The notes beneath the pieces were generated by a model. That model was not told the origin of the DNA and made no database searches. It saw only the letters and a program-made list of their open reading frames with translations. From XN24 sp047921455 (GTDB lineage Bacteria; Pseudomonadota; Gammaproteobacteria; Steroidobacterales; XN24), in the NCBI GenBank assembly GCA_047921455.1, contig JBLRWC010000037.1:1-24712 (forward strand): a DNA stretch of 24,712 nucleotides, in the 5' to 3' direction. Positions 18,128-24,510 of the stretch are shown here, piece after piece; within the stretch, counting starts at the first letter, position 1, and every line of letters begins with the position of its first letter. A program made the position numbers and the translations under genes.

Positions 18128-18311
18128 ACCCCCAAAACCGTATCCGCGGCGCTTTGTCAAGGGTGGCGAGGGCCACAAGATGTAGTGTTGCGCCGCGCCA
18201 TGAGGTTTTTCCCCGCCAACGACCTGAAATTCTTATAATTTTTCTTGGAAATGTTTATAAGCCCATGTTATATAAATGTTTTTACGTATGAAACCGTCTT
18301 GTAATAAATGC
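18128..18311. other. Intergenic AT-rich island between hsp20 and nrdJ promoters
   Basis: This is the part of the 451-nt hsp20-nrdJa gap that holds neither hsp20 promoter nor nrdJ control sites. From about 18225 to 18310 it is strikingly AT-rich against the GC-rich surroundings. It contains a perfect TATAAT (18234-18239) without a good -35, and a weak TTGGAA/TTATAT pair (18245-18250, 18268-18273). AAATGTTT occurs twice, 25 nt apart (18249 and 18274). It may hold an additional nrdJ promoter or protein-binding sites. No gene and no cobalamin riboswitch are visible. Confidence 0.4.
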
Positions 18312-18340
18312 TTGACAGTGACCCCTCCGCGCCTTACCTT
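18312..18340 (+). promoter_or_regulatory. Candidate sigma-70 promoter of nrdJa
   Basis: A perfect -35 TTGACA (18312-18317), a 17-nt spacer, and a weak -10 TACCTT (18335-18340). Transcription would start near 18347, about 158 nt before the nrdJa ATG. A poor -10 with a perfect -35 is compatible with a regulated promoter, and an NrdR box lies directly downstream. Confidence 0.5.
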
Positions 18341-18353
18341 AACCACCCCGTAC

Positions 18354-18367
18354 CACAACATATTGTG
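18354..18367. promoter_or_regulatory. NrdR box upstream of nrdJa
   Basis: CACAACATATTGTG matches 13 of 14 positions of the NrdR consensus CACWATATATWGTG, and is a near-palindrome. It begins about 7 nt downstream of the predicted transcription start, a position suited to repression. NrdR is the ATP/dATP-sensing repressor of ribonucleotide reductase genes. Only one convincing box is seen; most NrdR targets have two, spaced about three helical turns apart. Confidence 0.7.
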
Positions 18368-18504
18368 TTTGCCAGTCGGCCGCATCGTCGCCGGCTGGCC
18401 CGGTACGGAAAACGGGGGTTCGAGCGCGGTTGCGCAAGGATTGGCGACTTCACGGCACAAGCTCCGCAGGATCGTGGAGCACTTGGGGGAGGCAGCGGGG
18501 CATA

Positions 18505-21500
18505 ATGAAAACAGCGCTACAGGCAGAACAGGACATCGCGGTGGAGTCGGTCAATGACATCCCGTTCCAGGCGGCATCCCTGGATATCTGGGAAAAGAAG
18601 TACCGGCTCGTCGCCAAGGACGGCACGGTTCTCGACCAGACCATGGACGAAACCTACATGCGCATCGCGCGCGCGCTCGCGGACGTCGAGCCCGAGGATC
18701 GCCGCGAGCACTGGTACGAGCGCTTCGTCTGGGCCTTGCGGCATGGCGCCATCCCGGCCGGCCGCATCGTTTCGAACGCCGGCGCGCTGGCCCACAAGCC
18801 CGCCACCTCGACCATCAACTGCACCGTGTCCGGCACCATCCGCGACTCGATGGACGATATTCTCGGCAAGGTCCACGAGGCCGGCCTGACGCTGAAGGCC
18901 GGCTGCGGGATCGGCTACGAGTTCTCCACGCTGCGGCCGCGCGGCGCCTATGTCACCGGCGCCGGCGCCTACACGTCCGGTCCGCTGTCGTTCATGGATA
19001 TCTACGACAAGATGTGCTTCACGGTGTCCTCGGCCGGCGGCCGGCGCGGCGCCCAGATGGGCACCTTCGATATTGGCCACCCGGACGCGATCGAGTTCAT
19101 CCGCGCGAAGCGCGAAGACGGCCGCTTGCGGCAGTTCAACCTCTCGCTGCTGGTCACCGACGAGTTCATGCAGGCAGTCGCCAACGACGAGCCCTGGCGC
19201 CTCGCATTCCCGATCAGCCTCAAGGAGCTCAAGGACGAGAACATCGACCTGGAGGACGCTGAGAACATCGTTTGGCGCGAATGGCCCAGCAAGGGCGATT
19301 ACGTGCACGACGACAGCGGGCTGGTGGCTTGCCGGGTCTACAAGACGATGCCGGCGCGGCGCGTATGGGACGTCATCATGACCTCCACCTACGATTTCGC
19401 GGAGCCGGGTTTCGTGCTCATCGACCGCGTCAACGAGATGAACAACAATTGGTGGTGCGAGAATATCCGCGCGACCAATCCGTGCGTCACGGCCGATACC
19501 TGGGTGCAGACCAGCGATGGTCCCCGCCAGGTATCCGACCTGGTCGGCCGGCCGTTCGCGGCGCGCGTCGACGGCCGGGACCATCCCAGCGGCGCTGCCG
19601 GCTTCTTCCGCACCGCCACCAAGGACGTGTTGCGCCTGCAGACCGCGGAGGGCCATGCCTTGCGGCTGACGGCGGACCATCGCGTGCGCCGAGTCGTCCG
19701 CCAGACCCGCTGGTCGCTCGAGACCGAGTGGTGCGAGGCTGGCAAGCTGGTCGCCGGTGACCAGGTGCTGCTGAACAACCACCGCGAGCAGCCGTCGTGG
19801 CGCGGCGAGCGCAGCCTCGAGGAAGGATTCCTGCTCGGCCTGCTGGTCGGCGACGGCACCTTGAAAAAAGATGCGGCCGTGTTGTCTTCGTGGCCGCTGC
19901 CGGCGGCGGTGAACGCGTCGTCTGCGGCCCCACGAGGGCTGATGGCGGAGGCATTGCGCTGTGCGCGCAACCTGCCGCACCGCGCCGATTTCGCCGGCTG
20001 GACCGAGGTCCAGGGGCGCGGCGAGTATCGTCTCAAGCTGGCCGCGCTGCGAGATCTTGCCTTCGAGCTCGGCATGCGTCCTGGCGACAAGGCGATCACG
20101 CCGGCGGTCGAAAGGACCTCCAGCGAGTTTCATCGGGGCTTCCTGCGCGGCCTGTTCGATGCCGACGGCTCGGTGCAGGGCAACCAGGAAAAGGGTGTCA
20201 GTGTTCGCCTCGCACAGTCCGACCTGGCCCGGCTCGAAGCTGCGCAGCGCATGCTGCTACGGCTTGGCGTCAACTCGCGGCTGTACCGGGACCGGCGTGT
20301 TGCGGGCACGTCATGGTTGCCTGATGGCAAGGGCGGACAGCGTGAGTACCCGACGCAGGCGCAGCACGAACTGGTCATCAGCGGCGATAACCTGGCCGTG
20401 TATCTCGAGCGCGTGGGGTTTTCGGACGAAGCCAAGTGCGCGCAGCTGAAGGGCCTGCTATCGGGCTATCGCCGCCGGCTCAACCAAGAGCGCTTCACCG
20501 CCACCGTGGAATGCATCCAGCCGGATGGCGTGGAGGATGTTTTCGACGTGCAGGTGCCCGGCATCAATACCTTCGACGGCAACGGTCTGCATGCCCATAA
20601 CTGTGGCGAACAGCCGCTGCCGCCCTATGGCTCCTGCCTGCTCGGCTCGGTCAACCTGACGCGTTTCATCGTCGACGCTTTCAAGCCCGAGGCGAAATTC
20701 GACTGGGACAAGTTCCGCGAAGTCGTCAAGGTGTTCACGCGCCTGCTCGACAACGTCGTCGAGATCAACGGCCTGCCGCTGGGCGAGCAGCGCGACGAAA
20801 TCTACCGCAAGCGCCGCCACGGCATGGGCTTCCTCGGCCTCGGCTCGACCATCACGATGCTCGGCATGAAGTACGGCAGCAAGGCGTCGGTCGCCTTCAC
20901 GCAGGATATTTCCCGCGAGCTGGCGCTGGCCGGCTGGGAAGCCGGCCTGGAGCTGGCGCGCGAAAAGGGCCCCGCGCCGATCATGGAAGAAGAGTTCACG
21001 GTGTCCGAGGAGATGCTGCGCAAGCGCCCGGAGATGAAGGCGGACGGCTGGCGCGTCGGCGCCCGCATCAAGGGCCGCGTGCTGCATGCCCGCTACAGCC
21101 ACTACATGCAGCGGGTCGCGGACGTCAACCCGGAGCTGGTGGACGAACTGGCCGAAGTGGGCGCGCGGTTCACGCACCACAGCTCGATCGCGCCGACCGG
21201 CACCATTTCCCTGTCGCTGGCGAACAATGCCTCCAACGGCATCGAGCCGTCGTTCGCGCATCACTATTTCCGCAACGTCATCCGCGAGGGCCGCAAGAGC
21301 AAGGAGAAGGTGGACGTGTTTTCCTTCGAGCTGCTGGCGTACCGCTCGCTGATCAACGAAAAGGCGTTGCCGGGCTCGGAGCGGCCGGAGGAGATGCTGC
21401 CGGAATACTTCGTCACCGCGGACGACATCACGCCGCGCCAGCACGTCGATATCCAGGCCGCGGCGCAGATGTGGGTGGATTCGTCCATCTCGAAGACGGC

Positions 21501-21783
21501 CAACGTGCCGACCGATTATCCCTACGAGGATTTCAAGGATATTTACATGTATGCCTACGAGCAGGGACTCAAGGGCTGCACCACCTTCCGTTTCAACCCG
21601 GCGGCCTTCCAGGGTGTGCTGGTCAAGGAGAAGGACCTCAAGAACACGACTTACGTGTTCGAGCTCGAAGACGGCAGCACGGTCGAGCTCAAGGGGGACG
21701 AGGAAGTCGAGTACGACGGCGAGATGCATACCGCCGCGAATCTCTTCGACGCCCTCAAGGAAGGCTACTACGGGAAATTTTGA
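18505..21783 (+). CDS. nrdJ: Adenosylcobalamin-dependent (class II) ribonucleotide reductase, large part NrdJa, with in-frame intein
   Basis: Reduces ribonucleotides to deoxyribonucleotides using coenzyme B12 and a cysteine thiyl radical. The precursor has 1092 residues. Removing the 373-residue intein (residues 327-699) leaves 719. The N-extein holds TSTINCTVSGTI, with C106 as the first redox-active cysteine, and ends at ATNP (N325, P326). The C-extein begins CGEQPLPPYGSC, with C700 the thiyl-radical cysteine, E702 the catalytic glutamate and C711 the second redox cysteine. The phosphate-binding IAPTGTISL lies further on. The ATG at 18505 was chosen because the 25 in-frame codons before it are unlike the family, and GGGGGAGG lies about 12 nt upstream. 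nrdJb follows after 9 nt. The C-terminal cysteine tail is absent here and is supplied by NrdJb. Confidence 0.95.
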   Translation: MKTALQAEQDIAVESVNDIPFQAASLDIWEKKYRLVAKDGTVLDQTMDETYMRIARALADVEPEDRREHWYERFVWALRHGAIPAGRIVSNAGALAHKPATSTINCTVSGTIRDSMDDILGKVHEAGLTLKAGCGIGYEFSTLRPRGAYVTGAGAYTSGPLSFMDIYDKMCFTVSSAGGRRGAQMGTFDIGHPDAIEFIRAKREDGRLRQFNLSLLVTDEFMQAVANDEPWRLAFPISLKELKDENIDLEDAENIVWREWPSKGDYVHDDSGLVACRVYKTMPARRVWDVIMTSTYDFAEPGFVLIDRVNEMNNNWWCENIRATNPCVTADTWVQTSDGPRQVSDLVGRPFAARVDGRDHPSGAAGFFRTATKDVLRLQTAEGHALRLTADHRVRRVVRQTRWSLETEWCEAGKLVAGDQVLLNNHREQPSWRGERSLEEGFLLGLLVGDGTLKKDAAVLSSWPLPAAVNASSAAPRGLMAEALRCARNLPHRADFAGWTEVQGRGEYRLKLAALRDLAFELGMRPGDKAITPAVERTSSEFHRGFLRGLFDADGSVQGNQEKGVSVRLAQSDLARLEAAQRMLLRLGVNSRLYRDRRVAGTSWLPDGKGGQREYPTQAQHELVISGDNLAVYLERVGFSDEAKCAQLKGLLSGYRRRLNQERFTATVECIQPDGVEDVFDVQVPGINTFDGNGLHAHNCGEQPLPPYGSCLLGSVNLTRFIVDAFKPEAKFDWDKFREVVKVFTRLLDNVVEINGLPLGEQRDEIYRKRRHGMGFLGLGSTITMLGMKYGSKASVAFTQDISRELALAGWEAGLELAREKGPAPIMEEEFTVSEEMLRKRPEMKADGWRVGARIKGRVLHARYSHYMQRVADVNPELVDELAEVGARFTHHSSIAPTGTISLSLANNASNGIEPSFAHHYFRNVIREGRKSKEKVDVFSFELLAYRSLINEKALPGSERPEEMLPEYFVTADDITPRQHVDIQAAAQMWVDSSISKTANVPTDYPYEDFKDIYMYAYEQGLKGCTTFRFNPAAFQGVLVKEKDLKNTTYVFELEDGSTVELKGDEEVEYDGEMHTAANLFDALKEGYYGKF
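19483..20601 (+). mobile_element. NrdJ intein with LAGLIDADG homing endonuclease
   Basis: A self-splicing protein insertion of 373 residues, read in frame with nrdJa. Splicing motifs: block A begins CVTADTWVQT (C1); block B has LTADH (T63, H66); block F is EDVFDVQVPGINTFDG; block G ends GLHAHN with H372 and N373, followed by extein Cys+1. Endonuclease motifs: block C is LLGLLVGDG (D124) and block E is LRGLFDADG (D228). A block D-like segment (LAFELGMRPGDKAITP) lies between them and a block H-like NLAVYLERVGF after. All expected catalytic residues are present, so splicing and DNA cleavage both look possible. Base composition resembles the host gene, suggesting long residence or a donor of similar GC. 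Boundaries are exact from the Cys...Asn/Cys rule. Confidence 0.96.
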
Positions 21784-21792
21784 GAACTCATC

Positions 21793-22491
21793 ATGGCAGC
21801 ACAAAAGATAGGCAAGAAGATCGTCGGTTATCACGTCGCCAAGCCCGAGGAAAAGGCGCCGCCCAAGTTGCGCGTCGAGGAAGGCACCGAGGGCAAGGTC
21901 ATCCGGATGCACGAGAAGCTCGAGCGTCCGGAAATGCTCATCGGCGCGACCTACAAGATCAAGCCGCCGGTGGCCGAGCACGCGATGTACGTGACCATCA
22001 ACGACATCCTGCTGAACGCCGGCACGAAGCACGAGGCACGGCGGCCGTTCGAGATCTTCATCAACTCGAAGAACCTCGACCACTACCAGTGGATCGTGGC
22101 CCTGACCCGCATCATGTCGGCCGTGTTCCGCAAGGGCGGCGACACGACATTCCTGGTGGAGGAGCTCAAGGCGGTGTTCGATCCGCGCGGCGGCTACTGG
22201 AAGCCGGGCGGCAAGTACATGCCCTCGCTGATCGCTGAGCTCGGCGAAGTCGTCGAAAAGCACCTGGTGAGCATCGGCATGATGTCGGCGCCGGGCCTCG
22301 ATGAGCACCAGCGCCAGCTGGTGGACCAGAAGCGCGCCGAGTTCGAGGCACGCGCCGCGCAGCAGGACGCCTTCGCCGAGAGTCCCTTCCCGGAAGGCGC
22401 CCAGTTGTGCGCCAAGTGCAACACCACCGCGGTGGTGATGATGGACGGGTGCATGACCTGCCTGAATTGCGGCGACTCGAAGTGCGGCTGA
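21793..22491 (+). CDS. nrdJb: NrdJb, TSCPD-domain subunit of the split class II ribonucleotide reductase
   Basis: A 232-residue partner of NrdJa, as in Pseudomonas, where the class II reductase is split in two proteins. The central part (about 45-170; ERPEMLIGATYKIKPP, DHYQWIVALTRIMSAVFRKG) is the TSCPD-like domain. The C terminus is Cys-rich: C206, C209, C220, C223, C226 and C231 (LCAKC, CMTCLNCGDSKCG). These include a zinc-ribbon-like part and the terminal cysteine pair expected to shuttle electrons from thioredoxin to the active-site disulfide of NrdJa. The gene starts 9 nt after the nrdJa stop and ends before a strong terminator, so the two form one operon. Confidence 0.92.
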   Translation: MAAQKIGKKIVGYHVAKPEEKAPPKLRVEEGTEGKVIRMHEKLERPEMLIGATYKIKPPVAEHAMYVTINDILLNAGTKHEARRPFEIFINSKNLDHYQWIVALTRIMSAVFRKGGDTTFLVEELKAVFDPRGGYWKPGGKYMPSLIAELGEVVEKHLVSIGMMSAPGLDEHQRQLVDQKRAEFEARAAQQDAFAESPFPEGAQLCAKCNTTAVVMMDGCMTCLNCGDSKCG

Positions 22492-22555
22492 CGCGATAAG
22501 CGTGTGGGAGTGCCCCTAACGATGTAGGTGTGGGCAAAAGGCGGGATAGACCCAG

Positions 22556-22611
22556 ATCAGCCCCTCGGAGACCTCTGTTCGCAGAGATCCTCTCCGGGGG
22601 GCTGATTTTTT
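22556..22611 (+). terminator. Rho-independent terminator of the nrdJa-nrdJb operon
   Basis: A long hairpin: a 15-bp outer stem (22556-22570 with 22592-22606, one G.U pair), and an inner CTCTG-TTCG-CAGAG stem with a UUCG tetraloop (22573-22586), followed by six T residues (22606-22611). It begins 65 nt after the nrdJb stop. This is a textbook intrinsic terminator. Confidence 0.93.
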
Positions 22612-22881
22612 GCAGATATCGGAAAGCGGGATCTGAATTCTGCCAAGCATCAGGCAGTGTGATGCTGGCGGCATCCAGGCTTGAAGCGAGGGTGTGCTCG
22701 TTTCTACGAGACAGAGAGGTTTCCGGGGTCGGCCCTGGGGCGGCCCTGGGGCGCCCTTGGGCAAATGGTTATTAAGCTGCAAGCCAACAATCTGCTTCGA
22801 CGCCTATGTGGGCCAGCGAACAGTACGCACTGTATCGATGATCTAAGGTCGGGCCCGGCCTCGAATTTGCAGGAGTCATGT
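22612..22881. other. Intergenic region without a convincing gene
   Basis: Together with the terminator this is part of a 390-nt gap between nrdJb and the next gene. Short open frames here show no family features and lack ribosome-binding sites. A GC-rich tandem repeat lies at 22730-22761. I see no clear promoter for the downstream membrane-protein gene. Confidence 0.5.
22730..22761. repeat. 11-bp GC-rich tandem repeat
   Basis: CGGCCCTGGGG is repeated perfectly (22730-22740 and 22741-22751), followed by a degenerate third unit CGCCCTTGGG (22752-22761). It is intergenic, between the nrdJ terminator and the membrane-protein gene. Confidence 0.75.
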
Positions 22882-23337
22882 ATGTCAAGCGCTGGAAATG
22901 GACTGCTAGCCGGCTTAGCCGCGACGATAGTGTTGTCTGGGCTCATGGTGATAAAGGCGATCATGGGCGTCATGCCTGAACTGGACCTGCCAACGATGAT
23001 CGCGGGCATGATGGGCTCGCCCGATTCGCCGATGCTCGGCTGGGCCGTCCACTTCATGATCGGTGTCGTCGGATACGGCCTTGCGATGGCGTTCCTGAAT
23101 GAGCACTTGCCCGGCAACAGCCCAACCGTACACGGCGTAATCGTCGGTTTTGCCGGCTGGTTGCTGATGATGGTCATGGTGATGCCCATGGTCGGGGCTG
23201 GCCTGTTCGGAATGAACATGGGCCTGATGGCGCCGATGATGACCCTCGTGCTTCACGTGATCTTCGGAGCAGTGCTTGGATGGGTCTACGGCAAACTGCA
23301 TTCGGGCGCACCTGGCGCCACCTCGGCACGCGCCTGA
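22882..23337 (+). CDS. Small integral membrane protein, probably DUF6789 family
   Basis: A 151-residue hydrophobic protein with four likely membrane segments: about 6-28 (GLLAGLAATIVLSGLMVIKA), 50-70 (GWAVHFMIGVVGYGLAMAF), 82-104 (GVIVGFAGWLLMMVMVMPMV) and 116-140 (APMMTLVLHVIFGAVLGWVYG). It is very rich in Met and Gly. The pattern, with GWAVHFMIG, MPMVGAGLFG and LHVIFGAVLGWVYG, matches my memory of the uncharacterised DUF6789 proteins. No function is known. The start is the ATG at 22882, with AGGAG 6 nt upstream; the in-frame extension further up is unlikely. A truncated peroxiredoxin-like gene follows 23 nt later, possibly in the same transcript. Confidence 0.8.
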   Translation: MSSAGNGLLAGLAATIVLSGLMVIKAIMGVMPELDLPTMIAGMMGSPDSPMLGWAVHFMIGVVGYGLAMAFLNEHLPGNSPTVHGVIVGFAGWLLMMVMVMPMVGAGLFGMNMGLMAPMMTLVLHVIFGAVLGWVYGKLHSGAPGATSARA

Positions 23338-23360
23338 CTGCCAATCAACCAGGTGCAATG

Positions 23361-23576
23361 ATGGACACGAGAAAAATGGCCGCCGGCAAGAAGTTTCCGG
23401 CGATCGGGTGGAATGCCGTTTCGGGTGACCGCGTCGTCCCTGCGGATGGGTCGGGCTGGCGAGCCCTGATGGTCTATCGAGGCAAGCATTGCCCGCTCTG
23501 CAAGACCTACCTGGATACCCTCAACGAGATGCTCGACGAGTTCAAGGCCGCCAGTATCGCCGTCGCGGCCTGCTGA
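23361..23576 (+). pseudogene. Truncated peroxiredoxin-like (AhpC/TSA, redoxin) gene
   Basis: A 71-residue open frame resembling the first part of AhpC/TSA-type redoxins: an N-terminal MAAGKKFPAIGWNAVSG lead-in, then LMVYRGKHCPLCKTYLDTLN with the CPLC redox motif, then LDEFKAASIAVAAC and a stop. Family members of this type are usually about 160-180 residues and continue with a VSADS-like strand exactly where this frame stops. In the +1 frame the next codons read ADSRVW and later KADEQAAALDKSG, suggesting a frameshift, but that frame also soon ends. The remaining two thirds are missing before the hydrolase gene starts at 23686. AGGTG precedes the ATG by 5 nt; ATG 23358 is an alternative. It is probably a decayed gene rather than a functional small redoxin. 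Confidence 0.65.
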
Positions 23577-23685
23577 TAGCCGAGTCTGGAAACGGCCGCA
23601 TGTCCGGAATGCAAAAGCCGATGAGCAAGCTGCAGCCCTCGATAAATCCGGGCAACGGTAAACGAGACAATCCAGGAAACACCAA

Positions 23686-24510
23686 ATGAACCAGTCCAGG
23701 GATCAATCTGTTCAGATCGATGGTCACCGAATCGCTTACACCGAACAGGGCGAGGGTAGTCCGGTCGTCCTGATTCATGGCATCCCGACGTCGAATCTGT
23801 TGTGGCGGAAGGTGATGCCGGAGCTGGCCAAAACACACCGGGTGTTTGCGCCTGACATGCTGAATTACGGCAAATCCGATAAACCCGTGGACGCGAACGT
23901 CTCGATCGAGGCGCAGAGCCGTGTGATCGTAAAGTTCATGGATAAGCTCGGCATGCAATCCGCGGATATCGTGGCACATGATATCGGCGGCGGGGTCGCA
24001 CAGCTTATGGCAGTCAATTACGCGGACCGAGTCCGAAAGCTGGTTTTGATCGATACGGTCTGTTTTGATTCCTGGCCGATTCCGGAGTTTTTCCCGCTGC
24101 AGAAACCTGATGCCGAGAAAGACATGAGCCTGGACGCATTCCTGGAGATGATGCGTGAGTTCATGCCGCAAGGCGTTCACCACAAGGCGGCCATGACGGA
24201 CGATGTCATCGACCTTTATCTGTCGCCCTGGTCGACCGAGGACGGCAAGAAAGCTTTGTTCCGCAATTTTCGGCGCTTGAATCCGGAGTACACCCAGGCG
24301 ATCGCCGGCGAGCTCAAGCATCTTGCCAATGACACGCTCGTCATCTGGGCAGAGAACGACGTGTTTCAGAAACCGGCCTACGCCAGCAAGCTCCAGGAGA
24401 CGATTCCAGGGGCCAAGCTCGTCTGGATCGAGGACGCCGGACATTGGCTGATGGAGGAAAAGCCCGCAGAGATAAGCGGCCACCTGATCGCTTTCCTCGA
24501 CGGGAAGTGA
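23686..24510 (+). CDS. Alpha/beta hydrolase with Asp nucleophile (epoxide hydrolase/dehalogenase-like)
   Basis: A 274-residue alpha/beta-hydrolase-fold enzyme. The oxyanion-hole motif is HGIPTSNLLW (31-40). The nucleophile elbow is VAHDIGGG, with D99 in place of the usual Ser, as in epoxide hydrolases and haloalkane or fluoroacetate dehalogenases. The second acid is probably D225 (WAENDVF) and the base H253 (DAGHWL). The residue after the nucleophile is Ile where haloalkane dehalogenases carry the halide-binding Trp, and HGI replaces their HGN. Halide release is therefore doubtful and the substrate cannot be named. AGGAAA lies 6 nt before the ATG. It follows the redoxin remnant by 109 nt. A 34-codon open frame overlaps its stop in TGATG, but has no recognisable features. 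Confidence 0.88.
   Translation: MNQSRDQSVQIDGHRIAYTEQGEGSPVVLIHGIPTSNLLWRKVMPELAKTHRVFAPDMLNYGKSDKPVDANVSIEAQSRVIVKFMDKLGMQSADIVAHDIGGGVAQLMAVNYADRVRKLVLIDTVCFDSWPIPEFFPLQKPDAEKDMSLDAFLEMMREFMPQGVHHKAAMTDDVIDLYLSPWSTEDGKKALFRNFRRLNPEYTQAIAGELKHLANDTLVIWAENDVFQKPAYASKLQETIPGAKLVWIEDAGHWLMEEKPAEISGHLIAFLDGK

Noticed and set aside
18265..18280. Second NrdR box (around GTTATATAA)
   Set aside because: It lacks the CAC...GTG ends in the right register and its distance to the good box is not the usual three helical turns.
18061..18504. Cobalamin riboswitch upstream of nrdJ
   Set aside because: Expected for a B12-dependent enzyme, but no B12-box-like GCCACTG core or surrounding conserved elements could be found.
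18430..18504. Upstream extension of NrdJa by 25 residues
   Set aside because: The extension is unlike NrdJ N termini, and the ATG at 18505 has a GGGGGAGG upstream.
20458..22308. A 616-codon open frame antisense to the intein end, nrdJa and nrdJb
   Set aside because: Its His/Arg/Leu-rich product is a typical shadow of a GC-rich coding strand, and all domains are on the plus strand.
22516..22782. Small open frames on both strands in the nrdJb-membrane protein gap
   Set aside because: They overlap the intrinsic terminator or the tandem repeat, lack ribosome-binding sites and show no domain features.
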